From: Oceanisphaera litoralis
GTDB lineage: Bacteria > Pseudomonadota > Gammaproteobacteria > Enterobacterales > Aeromonadaceae
Assembly: GCF_016907015.1 (NCBI RefSeq)
Contig: NZ_JAFBBE010000007.1
Span: 62,001-126,000 of the forward strand
DNA: 64,000 nucleotides
Direction of reading: 5' to 3'
How positions within the stretch are numbered: position 1 is the stretch's first letter; the number at the start of each line of letters is the position of its first letter. Under the pieces are notes generated by a model. The model was not told where the DNA came from, searched no databases, and saw only the letters and a list, made by a program, of their open reading frames with translations. The translations under genes and the position numbers were made by a program. Positions 16,572 to 26,559 of the stretch are shown here, one piece after another.

Positions 16572-17387
16572 ATGAGCAAGCATTACCTGGAACTGAGCGG
16601 TGTGGACATGCGTTTTCGCACCGACAAGGGTGTATTCGAAGCCCTGAAGAACATCAACCTCAGGCTCAAGAAAGGCGAGTTCGTCTCGCTGATCGGTCAC
16701 TCCGGCTGTGGCAAGAGCACGGTACTCAACCTGGTGGCCGGGCTCTACGCCCCCAGCACCGGCGGCGTCATCCTAGACGGCCGGGAAGTAGACGGCCCCG
16801 GTCCCGAGCGGGCCGTGGTGTTCCAGAACCATGCCCTGCTGCCCTGGCTGACGGTGGAGCAAAATATCGCCCTGGCGGTGGACAACACCTTTACCCGGCA
16901 CGGCAAGGCCGAACGCCAGGAGCGGGTGGCACATTTTCTGTCTCTGGTGCACATGACTCATGCGGCCCACAAGCTGCCCGGCGAGATCTCCGGCGGCATG
17001 AAGCAGCGGGTCGGCATCGCCCGGGCCCTGTCGGTAGACCCCAAGGTGCTGCTGATGGACGAGCCCTTCGGTGCCCTCGATGCCCTGACCCGGGCCCACC
17101 TGCAGGACTCGCTGATGGAAATCCAGGCCGAGCTGGGCAATACGGTGATCATGATCACCCACGATGTGGACGAAGCCGTGCTGCTGTCGGATCGCATCGT
17201 GATGATGACCAATGGTCCCTCCGCCACCATCGGCGAAAGGCTGGACATCCCCCTGGCTCGCCCGCGCAACCGGGTCCAGCTCAGCGACGATCCCCAGTAT
17301 CACAAACTGCGCCGGCGGGTACTCGGCTTCCTGTACGAAGGCCACGACAAGGTCAGCCAACTCACCAGCAAGTCCAAGGTGGCTTAA
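16572..17387 (+). CDS. nrtC: Nitrate ABC transporter ATP-binding protein
   Basis: ABC ATPase of 271 residues. Walker A is GHSGCGKST at residues 42-50, the signature is ISGGMKQRVGIARA, Walker B is VLLMDEPFGALD, and the switch histidine lies in 'MITHDVDEAV'. It is a single-domain NasD/NrtD-like ATPase without the C-terminal NrtA-like regulatory domain of cyanobacterial NrtC, so the symbol is used loosely. AAGGAG precedes the ATG. It powers nitrate uptake with NrtA and NrtB. Confidence 0.92.
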   Translation: MSKHYLELSGVDMRFRTDKGVFEALKNINLRLKKGEFVSLIGHSGCGKSTVLNLVAGLYAPSTGGVILDGREVDGPGPERAVVFQNHALLPWLTVEQNIALAVDNTFTRHGKAERQERVAHFLSLVHMTHAAHKLPGEISGGMKQRVGIARALSVDPKVLLMDEPFGALDALTRAHLQDSLMEIQAELGNTVIMITHDVDEAVLLSDRIVMMTNGPSATIGERLDIPLARPRNRVQLSDDPQYHKLRRRVLGFLYEGHDKVSQLTSKSKVA

Positions 17388-17398
17388 GGAGCAAGCTA

Positions 17399-19909
17399 AT
17401 GAAACAGCAACTTATCATCATCGGCAACGGCATGGTCGGCCACCATCTGGTACAGCAGCTGGTCGACCGGCAGGGCCTGACCCGGTACGACATCACTGTG
17501 TTCGGCGCCGAAAAACACGCAGCCTACGACCGGGTGCACCTGTCGGAGGTGTTCGACGGCAAGACGCCGGAGCAACTGTCCATGGCCGGTGCCAACTGGT
17601 ACCGCGACCATGGCGTGACCCTGCGCCTGAAGGAAGAAGTGACCGGCATCGACCGGGACGCCAAAACCCTGACCACCTCGCTCGGCCACCGCCTGAGCTA
17701 CGATCGCCTGGTGCTCGCCACCGGCTCCATTCCCTTCGTGCCGCCCATTCCGGGCAATGATCGGGAAAACTGCTTTGTTTATCGCACCCTGGACGACCTG
17801 GCCGATATCAAGGCCGCCTGCCAGCAGGCCAGAACCGGGGTGGTGATCGGTGGTGGCCTGCTCGGCCTGGAGGCCGCCAATGCCCTGCGCCTGCTCGGCC
17901 TGGAAACCCATGTGGTGGAGTTTGCCCCGCGGCTGATGCCGGTACAGCTTGATGAACAGGGCGGCACCCTGCTGAAGGAAAAAATCGTCCGCCTGGGGGT
18001 GCAGGTTCATACCGAAAAAGCCACCCGCCACATTATCGACGGCGAAGGTGCCCGCCACCGCCTGGAATTTGCCGACGGGGCCGTCCTGGAAACCGACGTG
18101 CTGTTGTTCAGTGCCGGTATCCGCCCCCAGGATGCCCTGGCCCGCAGCGCCGGCCTCGCGCTTGGCGAGCGCGGCGGCATCTGCATCGATGACCAGTGCC
18201 AGACCTCGGATCCGGCCATACTGGCCATTGGCGAATGTGCCCTGTGGCAAGGCAGGCTGTTCGGTCTGGTCGCCCCCGGCTACCATATGGCCCGGGTCGC
18301 CACCGCCCGGCTGCTGGGCACGGAAGGCGCCTTCCAGGGTGCCGACATGAGTACCAAGCTCAAGCTGCTGGGGGTGGAAGTGGGCGCCATCGGCGATGCC
18401 CACGGCCAGACTCCGGGCTGCCAGGAAGTGCTGCTGCTCGACCGCAGCAAGGATCTGTACAAGAAACTGGTGCTGAACGAAGCGGGGGATCGCCTGCTCG
18501 GCGCCGTGCTGGTGGGTGACACCAGTGACTACGACAGCCTGCTGCAAACCTATCTCAACGACATGCCGCTGCCCGCTCACCCGCTGGCCCTGCTGGTTCC
18601 GGAAGGCGCCGAAGGGGGCTCATACAAGGCCGCCCTGCCGGCGACGGCCACCATCTGCTCCTGCCACAATGTCACCAAGGGCGCCATTGTCGAGGCGGTC
18701 CAGGGCGGCGCCTGCGATGTGTCCGCGGTCAAGGCCTGCACCAGGGCCGGCACCGGCTGTGGCGGCTGCAGCGGCCTGCTGGGTCAGGTGGTCAACCGGG
18801 CGCTGGAAGAACAGGGTATCAGCGCCGACAAGAGCATCTGCGAACACTTTTCCTACAGCCGCCAGGAGCTGTTCCATCTGATCAAGGTCGGCCAGATCAA
18901 GAGCTTTGGCGACTTGCTGGCCCGGCACGGGCAGGGCCTGGGTTGCGATATCTGCAAACCGGCGGCCGCCTCCATCCTCGCCTCCCTGTGGAACGAGCAT
19001 GTGCTGGAGCCCAAACATGCAGGCCTTCAGGACACAAACGACGCCTTTCTTGCCAATATCCAGAAAAACGGTACCTACTCGGTGGTGCCCCGGGTGCCGG
19101 CCGGAGAAATTACCCCGGATCAACTGCTGACCATAGGCCGGGTCGCCAAGCGCTACGATCTCTACACCAAGATCACCGGCGGTCAGCGCATCGACCTGTT
19201 CGGTGCCCGCCTGGAACAGTTGCCGTTGATCTGGCAGGAACTGATCGACGCCGGCTTTGAAACCGGCCATGCCTACGGCAAGTCGCTGCGCACGGTCAAG
19301 TCCTGTGTCGGCTCCAGCTGGTGTCGCTATGGCGTGCAGGACTCGCTGGATATGGCGGTGGCCCTGGAGCACAGATACAAGGGCCTGCGCTCACCGCACA
19401 AGCTCAAGTTTGCCGTGTCCGGCTGTACCCGTGAATGCGCCGAGGCCCAGAGCAAGGACGTAGGCGTGATCGCCACCGAGAAGGGCTGGAACCTGTATTT
19501 CGGCGGCAACGGCGGCATGCGCCCCCGCCATGCGGACTTGTTCGCCACCGATCTGGATACCGATACCCTGATCCGCTACATCGACCGGCTGCTGATGTTC
19601 TATGTGGCCACCGCCGACCGCCTGCAGCGCACCTCGGTCTGGGCCGAAAACCTGGAGGGCGGCCTGGATTACCTGAAACAGGTAGTGATCGAGGATTCCC
19701 TCGGCCTGGCGGCAGAGCTGGAAGGGCGCATGACCCATGTGATCGGCAGCTACCAGTGCGAATGGAAGACCACCCTGGAGAGCCCGGAAAAACTCAAGCG
19801 CTTCAAGAGCTTTGTCAACACGGATCAGGCCGATGACAGCATCGTCTTCGACCGCAAGCGCGGTCAGATCCGTCCCGCCGAAATGATTGAAATCAAGGAG
19901 CTATCATGA
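17399..19909 (+). CDS. nirB: Nitrite reductase [NAD(P)H] large subunit
   Basis: Siroheme enzyme of 836 residues reducing nitrite to ammonium in the cytoplasm. Domain order: FAD/NAD(P)H pyridine nucleotide-disulfide oxidoreductase (about 1-310), a BFD-like 2Fe-2S module with cysteines in 'CSCHNVTKG' and 'GTGCGGC' (about 418-470), then sulfite/nitrite reductase ferredoxin-like and 4Fe-4S/siroheme domains (about 550-800). Siroheme/cluster ligands are visible in 'SCVGSSWCRYG' and 'SGCTRECAEA'. An AAGGAG box precedes the ATG. It overlaps nirD by four bases. Siroheme synthesis needs the upstream cobA. Confidence 0.97.
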   Translation: MKQQLIIIGNGMVGHHLVQQLVDRQGLTRYDITVFGAEKHAAYDRVHLSEVFDGKTPEQLSMAGANWYRDHGVTLRLKEEVTGIDRDAKTLTTSLGHRLSYDRLVLATGSIPFVPPIPGNDRENCFVYRTLDDLADIKAACQQARTGVVIGGGLLGLEAANALRLLGLETHVVEFAPRLMPVQLDEQGGTLLKEKIVRLGVQVHTEKATRHIIDGEGARHRLEFADGAVLETDVLLFSAGIRPQDALARSAGLALGERGGICIDDQCQTSDPAILAIGECALWQGRLFGLVAPGYHMARVATARLLGTEGAFQGADMSTKLKLLGVEVGAIGDAHGQTPGCQEVLLLDRSKDLYKKLVLNEAGDRLLGAVLVGDTSDYDSLLQTYLNDMPLPAHPLALLVPEGAEGGSYKAALPATATICSCHNVTKGAIVEAVQGGACDVSAVKACTRAGTGCGGCSGLLGQVVNRALEEQGISADKSICEHFSYSRQELFHLIKVGQIKSFGDLLARHGQGLGCDICKPAAASILASLWNEHVLEPKHAGLQDTNDAFLANIQKNGTYSVVPRVPAGEITPDQLLTIGRVAKRYDLYTKITGGQRIDLFGARLEQLPLIWQELIDAGFETGHAYGKSLRTVKSCVGSSWCRYGVQDSLDMAVALEHRYKGLRSPHKLKFAVSGCTRECAEAQSKDVGVIATEKGWNLYFGGNGGMRPRHADLFATDLDTDTLIRYIDRLLMFYVATADRLQRTSVWAENLEGGLDYLKQVVIEDSLGLAAELEGRMTHVIGSYQCEWKTTLESPEKLKRFKSFVNTDQADDSIVFDRKRGQIRPAEMIEIKELS

Positions 19910-20226
19910 GTCTCGTACGTCTTTGCCAACTGGATGAAGTGCCCGTATACGGCGGCATGGCCGCCCTGGTCGAGGGCCGGCAGCTGGCCCTGTTCAACCT
20001 GCCGGATCTCGGCTATTTCGCCCTCGACAACTGGGATCCCCTGGGTCAGGCCCAGGTGCTGTCCCGGGGCATACTGGGCGACATCAAGGGCGAGCCCTGC
20101 GTCGCTTCGCCCCTCTACAAGCACCATTATTCATTGAAGGATGGCCGTTGCCTGGAGCAGCAAGATACCGCCGTACAGGTCTGGCCGGTGATCGCCAGGG
20201 ACGGCCAGCTCTGGCTGGCGCAGTAG
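19906..20226 (+). CDS. nirD: Nitrite reductase [NAD(P)H] small subunit
   Basis: Small subunit of 106 residues with the Rieske-like fold of NirD. As usual for this family in proteobacteria, the Cys/His pairs of a true Rieske cluster are absent; conserved features are 'FALDNWDPLGQAQVLSRG' and 'GEPCVASPLYKHHYSLKDGRCLEQ'. The ATGA overlap with nirB supports coupled translation and a 1:1 complex. A strong terminator follows about 40 bp downstream. Confidence 0.95.
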   Translation: MSLVRLCQLDEVPVYGGMAALVEGRQLALFNLPDLGYFALDNWDPLGQAQVLSRGILGDIKGEPCVASPLYKHHYSLKDGRCLEQQDTAVQVWPVIARDGQLWLAQ

Positions 20227-20267
20227 GCGTATACCACTCCCTCGGCGGCGTCGGCATCAGATAAAAC

Positions 20268-20300
20268 AAAGGGCTTCCCTACCCAGAGAAGCCCTTTTTT
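20268..20300 (+). terminator. Terminator of nrtABC-nirBD (possibly bidirectional)
   Basis: Stem AAAGGGCTTC (20268-20277) / GAAGCCCTTT with a T-run to 20300. The A-run on the left arm means it may also end transcription of the convergent hldE gene. Confidence 0.9.
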
Positions 20301-20332
20301 ACTTTCTTTCCACTTCAGCCGAAGGCGAATGG

Positions 20333-21757
20333 TCAGCGGGTACGAATGGCCTCGATAATGGCGCTGGTGGAGCAGCCATCCTCGAAGTTGAGCACCCTGA
20401 CCTCGCCGCCGTTGGCGGTCACTTCCTCGAAACCGGCGATCTGCTCGGGCTCATAGTCGCCGCCCTTGACCAGCACATCCGGCAGGGTCTCGGCAATCAG
20501 CCGCTGCGGGGTATCCTCAGCGAAGGGCACCACCCAGTCGACGGCGCCCAGGCCGGCCAGCACCGCCATGCGCCGGTCGACCGTGTTCACCGGGCGACCG
20601 TCGCCCTTGAGCGCACGCACCGAGGCATCGGTATTCACCGCCACTATCAGGCGGTCACCCAGCTGGCGGGCATGGTTCAGGTAGGACACATGACCGGCGT
20701 GCAGTATGTCGAAGCAGCCGTTGGTCATCACGATCTTCTCGCCCCGGCGACGGGCCGCGTCCACCACATATTTCAGCTGCTGCTCGCTCACCACGCCCAT
20801 GCCGGACTCGGGGGCACCGTAGAGCACATTGGCCAGCTCGATGGCGGACACGGTGGAGGTCCCCAGCTTGCCCACCACGATACTGGCGGCCACGTTGGCC
20901 AGGGCACAGGCTTCGTCCAGCGGCAGGCCGGCGGCCAGGCAGGTGGCCAGGGTGGCGATCACGGTATCGCCGGCACCGGTGACATCGAACACCTCATGGG
21001 CCTGGGCCGGCAGGTGCAGTTCATCTTCGTCGGCGCGGATCAGGGTCATGCCGTGCTCGGAGCGGGTCACCAGCAGGGCCTTGAGCTCGAATTTATTCAC
21101 CAGTTCACGGCCTCGGGCTACCAGTTCCTGCTCGTCTTTCACCTTGCCCACCACGGCTTCGAACTCGCTCATGTTGGGGGTGAGCAGGGTGGCGCCGCGA
21201 TACTTCTCGAAGTCGGATCCCTTGGGATCCACCAGCACAGGCACACCGGCCTGATTGGCGGCCTGGATCAGCGTCTGCACTTGCGTCAACGCGCCCTTGG
21301 CGTAATCGGACAGCACCACTACGCCGGCCCCGCTCAGGGCGGCGCGGGTCTTGTCGGTCAGCGGGGCCGCGTCTTCCGCTGCAAAGCCTTCCTCGAAGTC
21401 CAGCCGCAGCAGCTGCTGGTTGCGGCTCATCACCCGCAACTTGGTGATGGTGGGGTGACTGGCCAGACGCACGAAGTCACATTCGACACCCACGCCCTGC
21501 ATCTTGTCCTGCAGCGAGGTCGCCGCCTCGTCGGCGCCGGTCAGACCCAACAGACGAGCCTTGGCCCCCAGGGCCGCCACGTTCAGCGCCACGTTGGCCG
21601 CGCCGCCGGGGCGTTCTTCGTTGTGTTCGACCTTGACCACAGGCACCGGAGCTTCGGGCGAGATACGTCCGGTGGGGCCAGACCAGTAACGATCCAGCAT
21701 CACATCTCCTACCACCAGCACCCTGGCACTATCGAATTCCGGCAACTTGATCTTCAT
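20333..21757 (-). CDS. hldE: Bifunctional heptose 7-phosphate kinase / heptose 1-phosphate adenylyltransferase HldE
   Basis: Cytoplasmic two-domain enzyme of 474 residues that makes ADP-heptose for the lipopolysaccharide inner core. The N-terminal ribokinase-fold kinase (about 1-315) has 'GDVMLDRYW' and the catalytic '[11 protein letters not shown]'. The C-terminal nucleotidyltransferase (about 340-474) has '[16 protein letters not shown]', the HxGH motif. An in-frame ATG at 21778 exists, but the start at 21757 aligns with E. coli HldE (MK-x-LPEF). hldE is next to glnE in E. coli; here lpxL lies between, read divergently from hldE. Confidence 0.95.
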   Translation of the reverse strand: MKIKLPEFDSARVLVVGDVMLDRYWSGPTGRISPEAPVPVVKVEHNEERPGGAANVALNVAALGAKARLLGLTGADEAATSLQDKMQGVGVECDFVRLASHPTITKLRVMSRNQQLLRLDFEEGFAAEDAAPLTDKTRAALSGAGVVVLSDYAKGALTQVQTLIQAANQAGVPVLVDPKGSDFEKYRGATLLTPNMSEFEAVVGKVKDEQELVARGRELVNKFELKALLVTRSEHGMTLIRADEDELHLPAQAHEVFDVTGAGDTVIATLATCLAAGLPLDEACALANVAASIVVGKLGTSTVSAIELANVLYGAPESGMGVVSEQQLKYVVDAARRRGEKIVMTNGCFDILHAGHVSYLNHARQLGDRLIVAVNTDASVRALKGDGRPVNTVDRRMAVLAGLGAVDWVVPFAEDTPQRLIAETLPDVLVKGGDYEPEQIAGFEEVTANGGEVRVLNFEDGCSTSAIIEAIRTR

Positions 21758-21892
21758 GGTTCCGACTCTTTTGAACATGGGAAAGGGGAAATATTATCAC
21801 AGCCACCCATAATCGCACCCGTCGACCGGCCATTGGTGGCCATTCGCGGCCGAGTTAATTAGAATTCCGTCACTTGTTGATAATGACGACCG

Positions 21893-22834
21893 TTGATAAT
21901 GGCGACCGCGATGCACGACTCTCGACTTCCCCCTTTTACTCCCGCGCTGCTGCACCCGCGCTATGCATTGAACTGGCTGGGCCTCGGCCTGCTGTGGCTG
22001 CTGGTCACCCTGCTGCCTTGGCGTGCCCAGATGGCGCTGGGTCGTGGCCTGGGCCGGCTGTCGATGAAACTGCTGAAATCCCGGGTCAGGGTTGCCCGCC
22101 GCAACCTGGAGCTGGCACTGCCGGAGCTTGACGCGAGCGCACGTGAACGCACGCTCAAGGCCAATTTCGAGAGCGTGGGCTGCGCCGTGTTCGAAACCGG
22201 CATGGCCTGGTTCTGGCCGCACTGGCGCATGCGCGCCATCACCCGCATGGAAGGCACAGAGCACGTGGATGCCGCCGTGGCCGGGGGCCAGGGCATGCTG
22301 CTGCTGTCGGCCCACTTTCTGACTCTTGAGCTGAACGCCCGCCAGTTCGGCCTCTACCGGCCCGGCGTGGGCGTTTACCGCCCCAACACCAATCCGGTGC
22401 TGGAATATGCCCAGGTGCAGGGTCGCTGCCGTTCCAACAAGTATCTGGTGGACCGGCTGAACATCAAGGGCATGCTCAAGGCCCTGCGCCAGGGCGACGC
22501 CCTCTGGTATGCGCCGGATCACGACTACGGTCGCCATGCCAGCGTGTTCGTGCCTTTCTTCGCGGTCGAACAGGCGGCGACCATCACCGGCACCGCCACC
22601 CTGGCGCGGGTGAAGAAAACCGTCACCCTGCCCTGCTTTACCCTGCGTGAAAAAGATGGCTACCGGCTGTTGATCCAGCCGCCCATGGCCGACTTCCCGG
22701 TCGGTGACGACGTGGCGGATGCCATCGCCAGCAACCGCGTCATCGAAGCCGCCATCCGCCTGGCCCCGGAGCAGTACATGTGGCTGCACCGGCGCTTCAA
22801 GACCACCCCGGAAGGGGTGCCTTATCGTTATTGA
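21893..22834 (+). CDS. lpxL: Kdo2-lipid IVA lauroyltransferase (LpxL/HtrB family)
   Basis: Membrane-anchored acyltransferase of up to 313 residues that adds a secondary acyl chain to lipid A. One membrane segment lies near residues 25-45. The HX4E catalytic motif is in 'SAHFLTLELNARQFG', and the blocks 'GVYRPNTNP', 'LWYAPDHDYG' and the C-terminal 'YMWLHRRFKTTPEGVPYRY' are nearly the same as in E. coli LpxL. Three in-frame ATGs (21893, 21899, 21911) are possible; the last gives an N-terminus the length of E. coli LpxL. None has a clear Shine-Dalgarno. It is divergent from hldE, so two outer-membrane glycolipid genes share this region. Confidence 0.92.
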   Translation: MIMATAMHDSRLPPFTPALLHPRYALNWLGLGLLWLLVTLLPWRAQMALGRGLGRLSMKLLKSRVRVARRNLELALPELDASARERTLKANFESVGCAVFETGMAWFWPHWRMRAITRMEGTEHVDAAVAGGQGMLLLSAHFLTLELNARQFGLYRPGVGVYRPNTNPVLEYAQVQGRCRSNKYLVDRLNIKGMLKALRQGDALWYAPDHDYGRHASVFVPFFAVEQAATITGTATLARVKKTVTLPCFTLREKDGYRLLIQPPMADFPVGDDVADAIASNRVIEAAIRLAPEQYMWLHRRFKTTPEGVPYRY

Positions 22835-22839
22835 GGCTG

Positions 22840-23103
22840 TGAGGGGTGAGGGGTGTGTTCAATATACGCCGGACGGCTCCTCCCCCTTGGCAGCGAATCG
22901 CAGATATCACTGCAGACTGTCGCCAGGGGGAGGCAGGGAGGAGGTGTCGCTTCACTCCGGAGCTGGTGATGTAACCCCTCCCCAGCCCTCCCCTTGCGTT
23001 ACACCCCGCTGGTATTCTGTTGGTACCGGATTAAAGGGGAAGGAGCCACACAGCGCCCGCGCCGCAGTCCGAGATTCCCTCACCCCTCACGTCTAACCCC
23101 TCA
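22840..23103. repeat. Intergenic inverted-repeat element (MITE/REP-like)
   Basis: The 266-bp gap between lpxL and glnE is bracketed by two TGAGGGG heptamers (22840-22853) and inverted CCCCTCA copies (23083-23089 and 23097-23103). Inside, GGCTCCTCCCCCTT (22875-22888) pairs with AAGGGGAAGGAGCC (23034-23047) with one mismatch in 14. Further G-rich and C-rich blocks near 22922-22942 and 22976-22997 could also pair. No ORF is supported. It looks like a non-coding mobile or REP-type repeat. Confidence 0.6.
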
Positions 23104-25968
23104 CGGGGTTTTCAGCCATTTATTCCAGCTGGCGACCACCCAGTCCCGCTCTTGGGTGAGTTCTGTGTCCGGTAGCAGACCCGGCTGGTCCGACAGGCTC
23201 AGCCGGTGGCCTCGGTTCCGGATGGCACAGTAGGCGGTTTTCAGCCGCCAGGCTTCCTCTTCCTCCAGCAACCCGACTTCCACCGCCGACTCCAGAATTC
23301 GGATATTGTCCGACCAGCGGGTCAGGGCGGCGGGGTGCTCATGACCATGGGCCAGCACCAGGTACTGGGTCAGAAACTCGATATCAACCAGGCCGCCCGC
23401 CGACTGCTTGAGATGAAATTCGCCGGGGCCGGCCTTGTTCAGGTGAGTACGCATTTTTTCGCGCATCTTGACCACCTCTTCCGCCAGGGCAAGGTGATCG
23501 CGGGGGGCGCTCAGGGTTTCCCGCCGGATCCGGGCGAACTCCTGGTGCAGCACGGCATCGCCCACGATCAGGCGGCTGCGTACCAGTGCCTGATGTTCCC
23601 AGATCCAGGCCTCGTTCTGCAGATAATGCCGATAGGCGTCGAGCGGGCTCACCAGCAGGCCGGCGTTGCCGCTGGGCCGCAGCCGCATGTCCAGCTCGTA
23701 GAGCACGCCACTGGGGGTGCGGGTGCTGAACAGGTGGATGATGCGCTGGGCCAGTCGCAGATAGAACTGACGCACGTCCAGTGGCTTGTTGCCGTTGGTC
23801 TGGCCCTTGAGCCCGGCCTCCTGCACGAACACCAGATCCAGATCCGAGCTGTAGGCCAGCTCGATACCGCCCAGCTTGCCGTAAGCCACCACGCCAAAAC
23901 CCCGCCGCGGACTGTCCGCCAAGGTTTCGGGCACCCCGTGACGGGCGCTGATCTGGGCCCAGGCCTGGTTGATCACCTCCTCGACAATGGCTTCCGCCAG
24001 CCAGGTCAGGTGATCGCTCACCTTCATCAACGGCAAAGCATCGGCAATGTCGGCGGCGGCGATACGCAACAGATGGATCTGCTTGAACTGACGCAGGGCT
24101 TCCATCTGCTGCTCCACATCCTCTTCCGGCACCCGCAGCAGGAACTGGCGCAACTCATCCTTGTAGGCATCGAGCGGCATGGGCTTGTACAGCACCTGGG
24201 GCACCAGCAGCTCGTCCAGCAGTATCGGATAACGGGCCAGCTGTTCGGCCACCAGCGAGCTGGCCTCGCACAGGCGGATCAACTGGGTCAGGGCGCCGGC
24301 GTTTTCCACCAGCAATTGCAGGTAGGCGGTACGGGTCACGATTTGCAGCAACAGCTGCTGCAGCCGGGCAAACAGGATGCCGGGCGTGTCCGAGTGACTG
24401 ACCTTGTCCAGCAGCACCGGCATCAGTTTGTCCAGCGCCTGTCGCCCCTGGGGACCCATGGCCCGACGCGGACACTCCTCCTTGAAGCTGTTGAGCGCCC
24501 GGGCCAGGCGCGTCGCCTTGTCCTGGTCCATGCCCTGCTCCTGCAGCACAGAGAGCAGTTCCGACTCGTCCAGTTCGGTCTGCCACAGATCGAACCAGAT
24601 CTGGGCCGCGCCTTCCTCTTCGGCCTCGGAATTGTCACCGATAAGACCGCCAAACTGCCGGTGTACCCCGTCCATGGCCTGGTGCAACGCCTGATGGAAG
24701 CTGTTCCAGTCGTCGTGCCCCGTCAACCAGGCCAGCCGGCTGCGATTGAGGTCATCCTGAGGCAGGGTCTGGGTCTGCTGATCGTCGAAGGCCTGCAGGA
24801 AATTCTCGATCCGGCGCAACAGGCGATAGCTCTGGTGCAACAGCTCCGCCTCGGTTGCGGTGAGGGCCCCGGACTCCCGGATGGCCGCCAGGGCATCCGG
24901 CAGGTGCCGCACCTGCAACGCCGGCTCACGGCCACCGCGGATCAGCTGAAAGACCTGGGCGATGAATTCCACCTCGCGAATGCCACCGGCCCCCAGTTTG
25001 ATGTTGTCCTGCAGGCCCTTGCGCCGTACCTCGGCGGCGATCATCGCCTTCATCTGGCGCAGGGAGTCGATCACCCCGAAGTCGATATAGCGGCGAAAGA
25101 CGAAGGGCTTGAGCATGGCGCGCAGCTCGGCGCTGTAGTCGCCCTCGTCGTTGAGGATACGCGCCTTGACCATGGCATAACGCTCCCAGGTGCGGCCATG
25201 ATGCTGGTAGTAATCCTCCATGGCGGCAAAACTCACCGCCAAGGGCCCCGACTCGCCGAAGGGGCGCAACCGCATATCGACCCGGTAGACCTGACCGTCG
25301 ACCGTGGTCTGGTGCAGGGCGTTGACCAGTTTCTGCCCCAGACGGATAAAGAACTGCTGATTGGCCAGCTCGCGGCGCCCGCCCCGGGTCACGCCGTTAT
25401 GGGGAAAGGTGAAAATGAGGTCGATATCGGAAGAAAAGTTCAGCTCGCGTCCGCCCAGCTTGCCCATGCCCAGGATCAGCATGGGCACGGCATTGCCTTC
25501 GCCGTCGGTGGGGGTGCCCAGCTCGGCGCACTGCCGTTGATACCACCAGCGATAGGCGGCCACAATCAGGGCATCGGCCAGCGCCGAAATATGCACGAAG
25601 CTTTCTTCCACCTCGGCACCCAGCAGCATCTCGCGCCAGGCGATCAGCAGCAGCTCGCGCCGGCGATAGCGGCGCAGGGTTCGCTGCAGGCCGGGCTCGT
25701 CGTGCACCCCGGCCAGCAATTGTGCCAACTCGGGCCGATAACGCTCGGCGCGTTCGGCGTTGTGCAGATCCTGCTCGTCGTCCAGTTCCAGCGCCAGTTC
25801 CGGCTGCCGGCACAGGCTGTCGGCGGCGAAATCGCTGCAGGCAAACAGGGTGTGCAGCTGAGTGCGGCGGGGTTCGCTCAAGCGCGCCACCACCTCGGCG
25901 GCACCTTCTTCGAACCGGGACCAGTGCCGGTCGGCCTGGGTTTTCAGCAGGGAGGGCATATCAACCAT
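23101..25968 (-). CDS. glnE: Bifunctional glutamine synthetase adenylyltransferase/deadenylylase GlnE
   Basis: Large cytoplasmic enzyme of 955 residues that attaches AMP to glutamine synthetase and removes it, under control of PII and glutamine. Two nucleotidyltransferase domains are evident: an N-terminal one with 'GMGKLGGRELNFSSDIDL' near residues 167-184 (deadenylylation) and a C-terminal one with 'YGKLGGIELAYSSDLDL' near residue 700 (adenylylation). Length fits E. coli GlnE (946). ATG at 25968 is used; another ATG three codons on is possible. Its role in nitrogen control fits the nitrate genes elsewhere in the window, but they are not linked. Confidence 0.97.
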   Translation of the reverse strand: MVDMPSLLKTQADRHWSRFEEGAAEVVARLSEPRRTQLHTLFACSDFAADSLCRQPELALELDDEQDLHNAERAERYRPELAQLLAGVHDEPGLQRTLRRYRRRELLLIAWREMLLGAEVEESFVHISALADALIVAAYRWWYQRQCAELGTPTDGEGNAVPMLILGMGKLGGRELNFSSDIDLIFTFPHNGVTRGGRRELANQQFFIRLGQKLVNALHQTTVDGQVYRVDMRLRPFGESGPLAVSFAAMEDYYQHHGRTWERYAMVKARILNDEGDYSAELRAMLKPFVFRRYIDFGVIDSLRQMKAMIAAEVRRKGLQDNIKLGAGGIREVEFIAQVFQLIRGGREPALQVRHLPDALAAIRESGALTATEAELLHQSYRLLRRIENFLQAFDDQQTQTLPQDDLNRSRLAWLTGHDDWNSFHQALHQAMDGVHRQFGGLIGDNSEAEEEGAAQIWFDLWQTELDESELLSVLQEQGMDQDKATRLARALNSFKEECPRRAMGPQGRQALDKLMPVLLDKVSHSDTPGILFARLQQLLLQIVTRTAYLQLLVENAGALTQLIRLCEASSLVAEQLARYPILLDELLVPQVLYKPMPLDAYKDELRQFLLRVPEEDVEQQMEALRQFKQIHLLRIAAADIADALPLMKVSDHLTWLAEAIVEEVINQAWAQISARHGVPETLADSPRRGFGVVAYGKLGGIELAYSSDLDLVFVQEAGLKGQTNGNKPLDVRQFYLRLAQRIIHLFSTRTPSGVLYELDMRLRPSGNAGLLVSPLDAYRHYLQNEAWIWEHQALVRSRLIVGDAVLHQEFARIRRETLSAPRDHLALAEEVVKMREKMRTHLNKAGPGEFHLKQSAGGLVDIEFLTQYLVLAHGHEHPAALTRWSDNIRILESAVEVGLLEEEEAWRLKTAYCAIRNRGHRLSLSDQPGLLPDTELTQERDWVVASWNKWLKTP

Positions 25969-26135
25969 ATACGTATCCTTGTCGGCGGCGTCTGACGGCA
26001 GATTATCATTGTTGTCGTCGTTGCACAGTGCGTCGATGCGGATTGTCGTCCGCCCCGGTGCAGGGAAGCCCGGGCTTGCACTGAGGGTAACAGCTGATTT
26101 AGTCTGTATCGGACTTATTATGTCAGGACCTCTTG

Positions 26136-26549
26136 ATGGATCTCTCAGTTATCGGCCACCACCTCGAACGGCTCGACGAGCAATCGACCACCGGCTTTCG
26201 CTTTCAATGCTTTCCCATCTCCGGCGACGTCGAGGTGCTCAAGGTCACGGTCGAAGGGCGGGAAGAACTGCCGCTGTTTATTTCGGTTTCCGACGATCAG
26301 ATCCTCTGTATCAGTTACCTGTGGGATGAAGGCCAAGTGGACCCAGTCCGGCGCCAGGCCATGCTCGAGGCCATGCTCGACATGAACATTCCCATGCCGC
26401 TGTCGGCCTTTGCCCGGCTCGATGACTGGTATGTGGTGTTCGGCGCCCTGTCGCTCCATTCCGCGCTGGCCGATATCGAACACGAACTGGCGGTGTTGAG
26501 CGACAACTGCCTGGAAGTGATCGAAGACATGGCGGAGTTTCTGTTATGA
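26136..26549 (+). CDS. yjfI: DUF2170 family protein (YjfI-like)
   Basis: Acidic soluble protein of 137 residues resembling E. coli YjfI (DUF2170). Conserved segments include 'EELPLFISVSDDQILCISYLW' and 'MPLSAFARLDDWYVVFGALS'. Function unknown. ATG at 26136 follows an AGGA box; a TTG codon directly before it is less likely. It is followed 10 bp later by a PspA/IM30-family gene, the same order as yjfI-yjfJ in E. coli, which suggests a membrane-stress-related role (inference). Confidence 0.8.
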   Translation: MDLSVIGHHLERLDEQSTTGFRFQCFPISGDVEVLKVTVEGREELPLFISVSDDQILCISYLWDEGQVDPVRRQAMLEAMLDMNIPMPLSAFARLDDWYVVFGALSLHSALADIEHELAVLSDNCLEVIEDMAEFLL

Positions 26550-26559
26550 GGGCCGGCCG

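Noticed and set aside
19906-20226. NirD without Rieske cysteines and histidines
   Set aside because: This is the usual state of the NirD small subunit and not a defect.
23206-25995. Plus-strand ORF of 929 codons opposite glnE
   Set aside because: It is an antisense shadow of a GC-rich gene; low-complexity Gln/His/Gly-rich protein without domains, whereas glnE matches its family along the whole length.
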